In this document: piece after piece, positions 18,381 through 27,900 of the stretch
Position numbering within the stretch: the stretch's first letter is position 1
Layout: every line of letters starts with the position of its first letter
NCBI RefSeq assembly: GCF_001708445.1
Contig: NZ_CP015637.1
Span: 3,659,001-3,723,000, forward strand
Direction: 5' to 3'
Length of the DNA stretch: 64,000 nt
Source: Pseudomonas fluorescens
Lineage (GTDB): Bacteria > Pseudomonadota > Gammaproteobacteria > Pseudomonadales > Pseudomonadaceae
Program-made: the position numbers and the translations under genes
Notes under the pieces: generated by a model
What the model was told of the DNA's origin: nothing
Databases searched by the model: none
Seen by the model: only the letters and a program-made list of their open reading frames with translations

Positions 18381-21300
18381 AGATCCTCGCCATCCGCCTG
18401 AAAAACCTCGCCTCCCTGGCCGGCCCGTTCGAGATCGACTTTACCGCCGAGCCCCTGGCCAGCGCCGGGCTGTTCGCCATCACCGGGCCAACCGGCGCCG
18501 GTAAAAGTACCCTGCTCGATGCCCTGTGCCTGGCGCTGTTCGGCGCGGTGCCGCGCCTGGGCGATACCGGCCAGGCCAAGATGCCCGACGCTGATACCGA
18601 TATCTCCATCGGTGACCCGCGTACCCTGATCCGTCGCGGCACCGGCGGCGGTTATGCCGAGGTGGACTTCGTCGGCGTCAACGGCCGTCGCTACCGCGCG
18701 CGCTGGGAAGCCAACCGCGCACGTGACAAAGCCAGCGGCAAGCTGCAAAACAGCCGGCAAAGCCTGATCGACCTGGACAGCGACCAACTGCTGGCCAGCC
18801 AGAAAACCGAATACAAGACCCAGCTGGAACTGGCCCTGGGCCTGAATTTCGAGCAATTCACCCGCGCGGTGTTGCTGGCGCAAAGCGAGTTCAGTGCGTT
18901 CCTCAAGGCCAACGACAACGAGCGCAGCGAGCTGCTGGAAAAACTCACCGACACCGCGCTCTACACCCAGTTGGGCCGTCGGGCCTTCGACAAGGCCAAG
19001 GACGCCAAGGACGCGCACAAGCAGCTGCAAGACCAGGCCACTGGCGTGGTGCCCCTGGCGCCTGAAGCCCGCGCCGAACTCGACCAGCAACTGGCCGACG
19101 CGCAGCAACAGCTCAAAACCCAACAAAACCAGCTCAAACAGCTGGAATTGCAGCACACCTGGCTCAAGGAACTGCGCGAATGGCAGGAGCGCCAGAGCAG
19201 TGCCACCGAGCAGCTCCAGCGTGCGCAAGCGGAGTGGGACAACCAGGCCACGCAGCGCCAGGACCTGAGCCGCCTCGATCAACTGGCACCGCAACGCCAT
19301 CAGTTTGCGCGCAGGGCAGAACTCCTCACCTTGCTGGCGCCGCTGGCCGCGCAGATTCAGGCGCACATCGAGCAACAGGCCGAGTTGCATACCCGCCAGG
19401 CCCAGGCCCAACAACAGCAGATATCGGCCCAGGCGGCACTGGCCGAAGCCCTCAAGGCCCAGGGCGACGCCGTGCCGTTGCTGCGCCAGGCCTTTGAAGC
19501 ACAAAGCACCCTCGCCCACTTGACCAGAGACCTGGCCAAGCGCACCGAGGACAAACAGCAACACGAAACCGCCTGCGCCGAAGGCCAGGCGCTGCTCAAG
19601 GGCTTGCAGGACAAGCACACCCACGTTGCCGAGCGCTTGCAACGCCTGGCCGCCGAACTTGAACGCAGCAGCGCCCTCGCCCCGCTCAGCGAGGCCTGGG
19701 GCGCCTACCGCGACCGCCTGCAACAGCTGATGCTGATCGGTAATCGCCTGAAGAAAGGCCAGTCCGAACTGCCGCAACTGGAACAGCGCGCCACGACCGC
19801 CGCGGAAAAGTTCGCCCAACAACGTGACGCGCTCGACCTGCTGTACCAAGAAGCCGGTGCCGAGCCGCACGCCGTGGCCGAGCAGATCCAATTGCTGGCC
19901 AGCCTGCTGCAAGACAATCGCAAGCAGCAACGCGCCTTCGAAGACCTGACTCGCCTGTGGGACAGCCAACAACAGCTGGACCAGCAAGCCGCAGCCCTGA
20001 CGCAAAAACTCGCAGACGCCCAGCAGCAGCGCGAACAACTGAACCAGACCGGCCTGCAAACCAAGGCCGAACTGGCCGTCGCCGAACAAACCCTGACGGT
20101 GACCAAGCAACTGCTGGAACGCCAGCGCCTGGCGCGCAGTGCCAGCGTCGAGGAATTGCGCGAGCAATTGCAGGACGGCCAGCCCTGCCCGGTGTGCGGC
20201 AGCCATGAGCATCCGTATCACCAGCCCGAGGCCCTGCTGCAAAGCCTGGGTCGCCATGATGAAAGCGAAGAGGCCACGGCGCAGAAAGCCGTCGACACCC
20301 TCAAGGAAAAACTCACCGAGCTACGTGGCGAAGTGGGCGGCCTGATCGCCCAGCAAAAAGAATTCCTGCAACAACAGGAACACCTGGCAACCCAACAGCA
20401 CGCGCTCCAGCCCAGCCTGGACGCGCACCCACTGGCGGCCTCGCTGTTCAATCAGGACGAAGCCAAACGCAGCCATTGGTTGGCCCAGCAACTCAGCCAA
20501 CTGACCCAAAGCATCACCCAGGACGAACAACGCCAGGGCGCCCTGCTCAACCTGCAGCAAAACGCCGGGCGCTTGCAGCAACAACTGCAAGCCGCCCAGG
20601 ACGCGAGCCAGCAGGCACGCCAATTGCTGGTCGACCAGCAGCGCGAGCTGTCCAACGACCGCGAGCGCCTCGACGAAGAACTCAACGCCTTCGCCAGCCT
20701 GCTGCCCGCCGACACCCTGGAAGGCTTGCGCAGCGACCCGGCCGCGACCTTCATGCAATTGGACCAGCAGGTCAGCCAGCGCCTTGAGCAGCTTGGTCAT
20801 CAACATGACGAGCTGGCCGAGCAGCAGGAACGCCAGCGGGCCATCGAGAAAGAACACACGCACCAGCAGCATCGCCAACAGCAGCTCGACGTCTTGCATC
20901 AGCAGGTCACCGAGTTGAGCGAGCAACAGCTGGCCGCCCAGGCCACGCTCACCGCGCTGCTGGGCGAGCACACCAGCGCCGAACACTGGCAGCAGCAGCT
21001 GGAACAGGTGGTGGTGCAGTCACGCCAGAGCGAGGCCGACGCCAACCAGCAGTTGCAGGACATCCGCAACCAACTGATCCAACTGGCCGCCGACCTCAAG
21101 GCCCAGCAGGAGCGCCAGCAATCCTTCGAAGCCGAACAGCACACCCTCGATGCCCGCACCCACGAATGGCGCGCCCTGCACCCCGAACTGGATGACCACG
21201 GCCTGGCCCGCCTGCTGGCGTTCGACGACAAGCAGGTCAGCGAACTGCGCCAGCAGGTGCAACACAGCGAAAAAGCCGTCGAACAAGCCAAGGTTTTGCT

Positions 21301-22015
21301 GCAAGAGCGCGAACAACGCCTGGCCGAACACCTGGCCTTGCACAACGGCAACCTGGAAGCCGAAGCGCTCGACAGCGCCCTGGCCGCCCTCAACCAGCAA
21401 TTGGCCGAGGGCGAAAAACAGTGCGCCGAGTTGCGTGCGCGCCAAGCCGACGACCAACGTCGCCAGGACGCCAACCACGCCCTGGCCGAGCAAATCGCCA
21501 GAGCCTATGACGAGTGGCAACGCTGGGCGCGCCTGAATGCGCTGATCGGCTCGGCCACCGGTGACACGTTCCGCAAGATCGCCCAGGCCTATAACCTCGA
21601 CTTGCTCGTGCACCATGCCAACGTGCAATTGCGCCAGCTGGTACGCCGCTACCGCCTCAAGCGCGGTGGCAGCATGCTCGGGCTACTGGTGATGGACACC
21701 GAAATGGGCGACGAACTGCGCTCGGTGCATTCGCTGTCCGGCGGCGAGACATTCCTGGTGTCGCTGGCACTGGCATTGGGCCTGGCGTCGATGGCGTCGA
21801 GTACGTTGAAGATCGAATCGCTGTTTATCGACGAAGGCTTCGGCAGCCTCGACCCTGAGTCGCTGCAACTGGCGATGGACGCCCTGGACGGCTTGCAGGC
21901 CCAGGGCCGCAAGGTGGCGGTGATCTCCCACGTGCAGGAAATGCACGAACGCATCCCGGTGCAGATCCAGGTCAAGCGCCAGGGCAACGGCCTGAGCACC
22001 CTGGAGGTCAAGTGA
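18377..22015 (+). CDS. sbcC: Exonuclease SbcC, ATPase subunit of SbcCD
   Basis: 1212-aa SMC/Rad50-type ATPase. Walker A GPTGAGKST starts near residue 37. Two long coiled-coil arms (about 190-580 and 630-1040, Gln/Leu/Ala-rich) surround the zinc hook CPVC at about 604-607. The ABC signature LSGGE is near 1120 and Walker B SLFIDEGFGSLD near 1150. ATGA overlap with sbcD shows coupled translation of the two subunits. The length is somewhat above E. coli SbcC (1048 aa), the difference lying in the coiled coils. Confidence 0.95.
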   Translation: MKILAIRLKNLASLAGPFEIDFTAEPLASAGLFAITGPTGAGKSTLLDALCLALFGAVPRLGDTGQAKMPDADTDISIGDPRTLIRRGTGGGYAEVDFVGVNGRRYRARWEANRARDKASGKLQNSRQSLIDLDSDQLLASQKTEYKTQLELALGLNFEQFTRAVLLAQSEFSAFLKANDNERSELLEKLTDTALYTQLGRRAFDKAKDAKDAHKQLQDQATGVVPLAPEARAELDQQLADAQQQLKTQQNQLKQLELQHTWLKELREWQERQSSATEQLQRAQAEWDNQATQRQDLSRLDQLAPQRHQFARRAELLTLLAPLAAQIQAHIEQQAELHTRQAQAQQQQISAQAALAEALKAQGDAVPLLRQAFEAQSTLAHLTRDLAKRTEDKQQHETACAEGQALLKGLQDKHTHVAERLQRLAAELERSSALAPLSEAWGAYRDRLQQLMLIGNRLKKGQSELPQLEQRATTAAEKFAQQRDALDLLYQEAGAEPHAVAEQIQLLASLLQDNRKQQRAFEDLTRLWDSQQQLDQQAAALTQKLADAQQQREQLNQTGLQTKAELAVAEQTLTVTKQLLERQRLARSASVEELREQLQDGQPCPVCGSHEHPYHQPEALLQSLGRHDESEEATAQKAVDTLKEKLTELRGEVGGLIAQQKEFLQQQEHLATQQHALQPSLDAHPLAASLFNQDEAKRSHWLAQQLSQLTQSITQDEQRQGALLNLQQNAGRLQQQLQAAQDASQQARQLLVDQQRELSNDRERLDEELNAFASLLPADTLEGLRSDPAATFMQLDQQVSQRLEQLGHQHDELAEQQERQRAIEKEHTHQQHRQQQLDVLHQQVTELSEQQLAAQATLTALLGEHTSAEHWQQQLEQVVVQSRQSEADANQQLQDIRNQLIQLAADLKAQQERQQSFEAEQHTLDARTHEWRALHPELDDHGLARLLAFDDKQVSELRQQVQHSEKAVEQAKVLLQEREQRLAEHLALHNGNLEAEALDSALAALNQQLAEGEKQCAELRARQADDQRRQDANHALAEQIARAYDEWQRWARLNALIGSATGDTFRKIAQAYNLDLLVHHANVQLRQLVRRYRLKRGGSMLGLLVMDTEMGDELRSVHSLSGGETFLVSLALALGLASMASSTLKIESLFIDEGFGSLDPESLQLAMDALDGLQAQGRKVAVISHVQEMHERIPVQIQVKRQGNGLSTLEVK

Positions 22016-22605
22016 GCGAAGCGCTGCTGTATTCATTCCGGCGCTGCCCGTATGCGATGCGCGCGCGCCTGGCCTTGGGTTATTCCGGCGTGCCCGTACG
22101 CATCATCGAAGTCAGCCTGAAAGCCAAGCCCGCTGAAATGCTGGCACTGTCCCCAAAAGGCACGGTGCCAGTGTTGAGTGTGGACGCTCAGGTGATCGAT
22201 GAAAGCCTGGCGATCATGCAATGGGCGTTGGCGCAGCACGACCCGGAGGACTGGTTGCTGCAGGGTGATCCTGCGGTGCTGGCACTGATTGCCGAGAACG
22301 ATCAGGTATTCAAGCATCACTTGAATCGATACAAGTACGCCGAGCGCTACCCGGAGCAACCGATGGAAGCGCATCGGGCCGAGGGCGAAATGTTCTTGCA
22401 GAAACTGGAGGGGTTGCTGGCGCATCGCGCCTATTTGCTCGCAGACCATCCGAGCCTGGCGGACATGGCCTTGCTGCCGTTTGTACGGCAATTTGCGCAT
22501 GTCGATCGAGAATGGTTTGCCGGCACCCCCTACAGCGGGTTGCAGCGCTGGTTGGACACGCTCCTGCAATCGCCGCTGTTTATCGGGGTGATGGCGAAGG
22601 CTTAG
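22012..22605 (+). CDS. Glutathione S-transferase-like protein
   Basis: 197-aa cytosolic protein of the GST superfamily. The N-terminal thioredoxin-fold part has YSFRRCPYAMRARLAL, with CPYA in the active-site loop, and KGTVPVL as the cis-Pro loop. The C-terminal helical domain is short (LADHPSLADMALLPFVRQF). The start is GTG overlapping the sbcC stop (GTGA), so it is probably translated with sbcDC. The CPYA motif recalls omega/glutaredoxin-like members that use a cysteine rather than tyrosine or serine. The substrate is unknown, and the link to DNA repair is positional only. Confidence 0.85.
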   Translation: MSEALLYSFRRCPYAMRARLALGYSGVPVRIIEVSLKAKPAEMLALSPKGTVPVLSVDAQVIDESLAIMQWALAQHDPEDWLLQGDPAVLALIAENDQVFKHHLNRYKYAERYPEQPMEAHRAEGEMFLQKLEGLLAHRAYLLADHPSLADMALLPFVRQFAHVDREWFAGTPYSGLQRWLDTLLQSPLFIGVMAKA

Positions 22606-22727
22606 CCTTCCACCAAGTTCAATAATCGCTCACGGGCGATCTCCGGCTCGTTGTCCACCAGCTGCACGGAGGACAGGATCGGGGCGGAATAGAGGAACAG
22701 GATTACTGCTGCCAGTCGGAGTGCCAT
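22602..22727 (-). CDS. Small membrane or exported 41-aa protein
   Basis: 41 codons from ATG at 22727: an N-terminal hydrophobic segment (MALRLAAVILFLYSAPILSS) followed by a charged tail (VDNEPEIARERLLNLVEG). The stop overlaps the stop of the convergent GST gene. The RBS is weak (GGAA about 9 nt upstream). The composition is clearly protein-like (one hydrophobic segment then alternating acidic and basic residues). It may be a single-span membrane peptide or a secreted peptide. I know no homologue by name. Confidence 0.55.
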   Translation of the reverse strand: MALRLAAVILFLYSAPILSSVQLVDNEPEIARERLLNLVEG

Positions 22728-22825
22728 GCTGTCGATTCCAGGAAGAAAGGAGTCAATATTTCAGCGTCAAATTTAAACACATGTCATTGTGCCATTACCT
22801 CTATTTTTTCCTCCCGACGCACAAA

Positions 22826-22871
22826 CGCCAAACCACTCGAACGCAAGTGGCTACGTTCCAGTGGTTTGGCG
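22826..22871. repeat. Long palindrome (hairpin) between two small genes
   Basis: CGCCAAACCACT (22826-22837) pairs perfectly with AGTGGTTTGGCG (22860-22871). Inside this, GAACG and CGTTC extend the stem after a single C/C mismatch, leaving a 10-nt loop. No T-run follows on either strand, so it is not a standard intrinsic terminator. It lies downstream of the 59-aa gene and upstream of the 41-aa gene, both minus strand. Confidence 0.75.
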
Positions 22872-22899
22872 TCTGCTTGTGTGCAGGGTCAATCAGCGC

Positions 22900-23079
22900 T
22901 CACTGCTGGGTTTTGTGATCCAGGGCGGCATAGAAGTTGGCGCTTTGTTGCAGGTATTTCTGGGTGTAGGCGCTGGTGCTGGATTTTTTGCCGGTCAGTT
23001 CCACACTGGCGGCCGCTGGCAGGGCCACTGTGGCGGAAACGGCGGAAGCGGCGATGATCGAGAAGAGATTGAAGTTCAT
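22900..23079 (-). CDS. Small exported 59-aa protein
   Basis: 59 codons from ATG at 23079 with AAGGG 8 nt upstream. The sequence has a clear signal peptide (MNFNLFSIIAASAVSATVAL ending PAAA, cleavage after about residue 24). The mature part is about 35 residues, rich in Ser, Thr, Tyr, Gln and Lys (LTGKKSSTSAYTQKY). There are no cysteines. It is probably a periplasmic or secreted peptide of unknown role. The same sequence carries a meaningless reading frame on the plus strand. Confidence 0.7.
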   Translation of the reverse strand: MNFNLFSIIAASAVSATVALPAAASVELTGKKSSTSAYTQKYLQQSANFYAALDHKTQQ

Positions 23080-23209
23080 GTCGGTAACCCTTGTGTTCGT
23101 TTGGTTGAGTGGCCGGGGAAGGCCTTGGAACCAAACTTACGCCCGAGGGCTGAGCCTTAGAAATGCTTTGAAACAGTAGCCGCTATTAATCGAATTAATA
23201 CAAAGGGTC

Positions 23210-23230
23210 AGGCCCCGCGGTGCGGGGCCT
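23210..23230 (-). terminator. Hairpin terminator after the lactonase-fold gene
   Basis: AGGCCCCGC (23210-23218) and GCGGGGCCT (23222-23230) form a perfect 9-bp GC-rich stem with a 3-nt loop, 5 nt after the minus-strand stop. It is followed on the minus strand by GACCCTTTG, a weak T-tract. Confidence 0.65.
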
Positions 23231-23235
23231 GTGGC

Positions 23236-24411
23236 TTATTGACGCACCAGGAACTTGAGGTCGCTGGGGGCATCGATCGGCAATTTCTGCACGGTTTTAC
23301 CCAGCAGGCCGGTCTTGGGGTCGCGTTCAACCACCACGATTTCATTGCTTTTCTGGTTGGCGATCAGCAGGAACCTGCCGCTCGGGTCCAGGCTGAACTC
23401 ACGCGGGTGGTCGCCTTCCACGGAGCGGCGCTGCAATTCCTTGAGGTGCGCGGTGGTCGGGTCGATGCTGAACACCAGCACCTGATTGGCCGTCCCCCGG
23501 TTGCTCACGTACAGGAACTTGCCGTCGCTGGACGCGTGCAGCGCGGCACCCGCTTTGTCCGACACCGGTTGCCCGGCGGCGAAATCCACCAGTTGGGTCT
23601 GGGTGAGCTTACCGTCGTTGTAATCGAATACCGCGACCTGGGCGCTCATCTCGGTGGTCAGCCAGGCGTGCTTGCCGTCCGCGCTGAACAGCAAGTGTCG
23701 CGGGCCGCTGCCGGGTGGCAGTGGCACCGACGCAGGGGTCGCCGGGGTCAATGGCAGTTCGTGGTTGGCCCTGGGGTCATAGTGGTAGGCAAACACCTTG
23801 TCGGCGCCCAGGTCCTGGACAAACACATATTTGCCATCCGGCGATGACACCACCGAATGCACATGGTTGGAGGCCTGGCGCTCGGGGTTCACACGGCTGG
23901 CCGGGTGCCCGCTCAGTTGCACCGGTGCCGACAGCTTGCCGCCCGCGTCGACCGGCAGGATCGCCAGGCTGCCGCCCGGATCTTCGAGGACCGAATAGTT
24001 GGCGACGAACAGGTAGCGGCCATCCACGGCGACGCTGGAATGCGTTGGTTCGTTGCCCAGGCTCTGCACCTGGTTGATCAGGGTCAGCTGATGGCTCTGC
24101 GGGTCGATGCTGTAGCTGCTGACGCGGCCAACCGGGTCTTTCTGGCCAGGACCGTTCTCGTTGACCACAAACAGGTGCTTCTGGTCTTTGGAGAGCGTCA
24201 ACCACGACGGGTTGGCGGCCTTCGCGGCCAGCACCGGCTTGCCATTGAACTGGCCAGTACGGCTATCGAATTGCAGGCGGTAGATCCCTTCGCTGCTGCC
24301 CGCCGTGTAGCTGCCCACCAGCAGTTCATAGGTGTCGGCGGGCGCGGCCTGCACCGACATCGCACCGACACTGCCCGCCATCAGCAGGGGCCAGAATTTA
24401 CGCATCATCAT
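23236..24411 (-). CDS. Exported lactonase-fold (7-bladed propeller) protein
   Basis: About 391-aa periplasmic protein of the 6-phosphogluconolactonase (YbhE/Pgl) beta-propeller family. The signal peptide (RKFWPLLMAGSVGAMSVQAA) is followed by repeated blades such as KYVFVQDLGADKVFAY, GKFLYVSNRGTANQVLVF and GRFLLIANQKSNEIVVV. The export signal argues against a cytosolic pentose-phosphate role; a periplasmic sugar-lactone hydrolase is more likely, though not proven. Several ATGs cluster at 24411-24426; 24411 is chosen because GAGG lies about 8 nt upstream. It overlaps the end of the upstream 96-aa gene, so the two are probably one operon. Confidence 0.85.
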   Translation of the reverse strand: MMMRKFWPLLMAGSVGAMSVQAAPADTYELLVGSYTAGSSEGIYRLQFDSRTGQFNGKPVLAAKAANPSWLTLSKDQKHLFVVNENGPGQKDPVGRVSSYSIDPQSHQLTLINQVQSLGNEPTHSSVAVDGRYLFVANYSVLEDPGGSLAILPVDAGGKLSAPVQLSGHPASRVNPERQASNHVHSVVSSPDGKYVFVQDLGADKVFAYHYDPRANHELPLTPATPASVPLPPGSGPRHLLFSADGKHAWLTTEMSAQVAVFDYNDGKLTQTQLVDFAAGQPVSDKAGAALHASSDGKFLYVSNRGTANQVLVFSIDPTTAHLKELQRRSVEGDHPREFSLDPSGRFLLIANQKSNEIVVVERDPKTGLLGKTVQKLPIDAPSDLKFLVRQ

Positions 24412-24688
24412 CCGCTTCATCCTCATCGTTATTGTTGCCGGTGACCGCGCTCATGCAGACCAGGCGGTGCTCGCCGGAGTCACCGATCAGGGTCCAGCTT
24501 TGCAAGGTCTCATCGAAGGTGGCGGTCTCCACCTGTTGCCGGCTGAAGCTCCAGCGTTTTTCCGCACGCCCGTCCATGGCGATGATCTGCAATGTCTCAT
24601 CATTGAGCGTGAAGTCGAAGGCGTGCAGCCCGTCTATTTCAAGCATGTCGCTGGTGGCTAGGACGTCGGGCAGTTTTTCGGCAGTCAT
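24398..24688 (-). CDS. Small conserved hypothetical protein (DUF5629-like)
   Basis: 96-aa cytosolic acidic protein (LPDVLATSDMLEIDGLHAFD, then beta-like stretches WSFSRQQVETATFDETLQSW, ending in a DEDEADDD tail). I recall a Pseudomonas-restricted family DUF5629 of this size, but cannot confirm it without a profile search. The last codons overlap the start region of the lactonase-fold gene, implying coupling. No known function. Confidence 0.65.
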   Translation of the reverse strand: MTAEKLPDVLATSDMLEIDGLHAFDFTLNDETLQIIAMDGRAEKRWSFSRQQVETATFDETLQSWTLIGDSGEHRLVCMSAVTGNNNDEDEADDDA

Positions 24689-24935
24689 GGCAGGTCAATC
24701 ATCTACGGGAAAACGCCAATGATAGCCCAGGGGCCCCAGGACGGTGCCGGTTTCGCTACCGGGTGCGTTACAAATACGTCGAAACAGACGCCTCTGCCCC
24801 GCACCGCTCAAGGCGTGGGCCCGAGTTCCCGCGGCCCCTGGAAACAGTTCATAACGCATTGCCGAAGCTGGGCGTGCAACGGGCGGGTATTTTTCCCAGC
24901 CTGTTTTTGTCTCCCCCAGCCAAGGAAGTGCCTGT

Positions 24936-27900
24936 ATGCAATCGGTCAGAAACACCCCCCGCCTGTTCACGTTTTCGTTGCCGATCGAACCTGAGCCATC
25001 GGCCAGCCGTCAACCCGCCACCCCGGCGCCCGAGGCCGCGACACCCATAAGAACCGCGCGCTTATTCTCCCCAGGTCCAGGCAACGTACCCCTGGGCCTG
25101 CAAGGCAAGCTCGCAGCCGCTCATCCAGCCCCGGCACTGCCCGACACGCCCGCCAAGGTGGTGGCCAACCAGTTCGCCACGCGCCCGACCGTGCGCTCAG
25201 TGGTCGCCAAACTGCTCGACGACGCGCTGAAAATCGACAGTGCCAACACCGCCCTGGCCGGTTCATCGCCAGACCGGCCGACACCCCTGCTGGACCTCGC
25301 CCTTGAGCATCTGGCCAGCGGCGCCGAGCTGGACTTTTCCGGCCCGCGCCAGTGGGTCAAGTCCGACACCGGCAGCCCTGCCCCACTGGACAGCCATTCG
25401 CTCGAGCTGGCGATCCGCAGCCTGCGCCCCAACCTCAAGCCTGCCTACGCCGAAGCGTTGAGCCAGTACTGGGGCCAGCCGGCCTTTGGCGCCACCAGCC
25501 GCTGGCTCTGGCTCAGCGATACATTGAAAAACACCCTGCGCATCGCCGGCCTCCAGCAACCCGGCCTGGGCCCGCAGCAACGCGAAACCCTCGACCAGAT
25601 CAGCCGCTACCCCGATGCGGGCGAACGCAATACCCTGTACGACGCGGGCGCCGCCAAGGTATTCCGGGTGGACACGACCCTGACGCATCAAGGCACTGCG
25701 TCTACGGTGAGCAGCCCAGACCTTTTGATCACACGCCAGGTGGGCGAACGCACCCTGGTGCTGCACGCGACGGCCCAGGGCGTTGTCACGCCTTATACCT
25801 CCCTGGAAGCCTTCGCCACAGCCTGGGAGCGCCAACTCAGCGCAACGTTCACGTTCGATCACCTGACCTGGAAACGCACCGAGTCGGATGGCACCGTGTT
25901 CGATACCCAGGCCGCCATCATGCTCGATCAACAGTTGCAGAACCTGGACGCGATACAGCTGCCGGCCAAAACCAGTGTGACCAACCTGGAGCAGGTCTTT
26001 ACCCAGGCCAGCGACACCTCGCACTGGTTCAGTGACACGGCGTCGGCGGCACGGCTTGAGCAGATGCAACGCAAGATGCCGCCATGGCTGACCCAGGCCA
26101 GCGACGCCGACCGTTTCACCTACCAACACCAGACCCTTGCGCTGGCCAGCAGTGTGCAGCGCCACCAGGGGCGCACCTTCCTCACCGACATCCCCGACCT
26201 GCGCACCTATGCCGAGCAACAGCTCAACGCACATTTGGCGCCCAAGGGCTATACCGCCAAAGACCTGGAGATCACGTTCAACGTGCCGGTCGGCGACCTC
26301 GGCAGCGGTTATATCGAACCGATCAAGATGAACCTGGTGGACATGGCCCTGGAAAATCTTGCCGGCCTGCCCAAGGGCGCCATGGAGATTCGCCTGCGCG
26401 GGCAACGGGTGAACGACGCGCAGATGCCGCAGAGGCTCAAGGACCTGATCAGCAGCGTCGATATCGGCCAACACTATCCGGCCCTGCTCAATCAGCAACT
26501 GCTCAGTGATACCGAGCAGGCGCGGCAGCGCAGCGCCTTGTTTACCGAGCAGGTGCCTGTGCAACTAACCCTGCAGGCCCTGGAACTCAAGCTCAAGGGC
26601 GAAGCCGGCATGACCGACGGGGGTTACCGGCTGGTCGAAGCGGTGACGCGGCCCGGCACCGGCCCGCGTACAGTCAACGGGCAGCCCGTCACCGTACGGC
26701 CGCTGGCCTTCCTGCACAAACCTGGAGCGACGCCGGACGTGGTCGCCAACATGTTCCTCCTCGAGCCCAAGGACCCGGCACGCGGCCCGCACTTGCTGTA
26801 TCGCCCGCTGCTGGCACCGCCCTTGCTGGAGTTTGCCAGCCGTGACGCTCTGCTGGCTGCGGTCCAGGCACCTGGCCCGCTGCAACACAGCATCCTGGCC
26901 TGGCTGCCCGATGACAAGACCCGTGCGATCTACGCCAACGATGGTTTCAAGACCCCGCACATTGCGCACTACAGCCTGTTCAACGAATTCGATGCACCCG
27001 ACACGCCCGCGCCGACGGCGTTGGCCGTCGACGGCTATGCCGCGGCCGAGGCACTGGACAAGGCGTTGCTCGACGGCCAGCTGATGCAACACCTGTTCAG
27101 TACCAATGCGCGAAGCCTGGTCACGCTCGCCGAGGGCCAGTCCGTCTCCGACGCCCAGAGCCGCTGGGCGTCCCATAAAGAACTGGGCTGGTTGTTATTC
27201 AACACACTGCTCCCGGTGCTGCGCGGCCCAGGCGCCATGGCGGGCTGGTTGGTACAACTGGCCAGCGTTGAAAACGATATCAAGCAAGCCAGCGACCCCA
27301 GTCACCCCGACCCGGCACAAGCGCTGGTCGACCTGCTGGTAAATGTCAGCACCTTATTGAGCCACACACACCCGGCGCCGGAGCGGCCGGTAGGTCACCT
27401 GCCATTTGCGCAGCGACCGGACGTGTCGATTGCCTTACGCCGTGCCACCGGGGAGCCCTCGTCGGCACCGGCAGTGGTCACGCAGGACACCACAATGACA
27501 GGCGATGGCCTTGCCGATAGTCACCACCCCTTCGACTTTGCTTTTTCCAGCCCGCGTCAACTGAGCCCCGCCCAACGCGCATTGATCGATTCGTTCAGCG
27601 TGCCCGGCCCATCCACGCCGGTGCCCCCCATCAGCCGTGGCGAGACCGAGGGCCTGTACCTCATTGACAACAAATTGCACGCACGTATTGAAAACCGCTG
27701 GTTCCGCGTGGCGAGGGACCTGGACGGCGTCTTCGTGATCGATGAACAGGACAAGGCCCGTACCGGCCCGCCGCTGACACGCGATGCCCAGCGGCTATGG
27801 CAGTTCGATATACGTCCCAAGCTCAAGGGCGGCATGCCCAAGTCCAGTGCGAGGATGAAAGCCACGCTGGAGCGCAACAACGCACTGAGCGAGGCGAAAC

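Noticed and set aside
18296..20257. Open frame of about 650 codons antisense to sbcC
   Set aside because: Its Leu/Gln/Gly-rich composition mirrors the Gln/Leu codons of the SbcC coiled coil; it is a shadow.
22826..22871. Palindrome considered as an intrinsic terminator
   Set aside because: No T-run follows on either strand.
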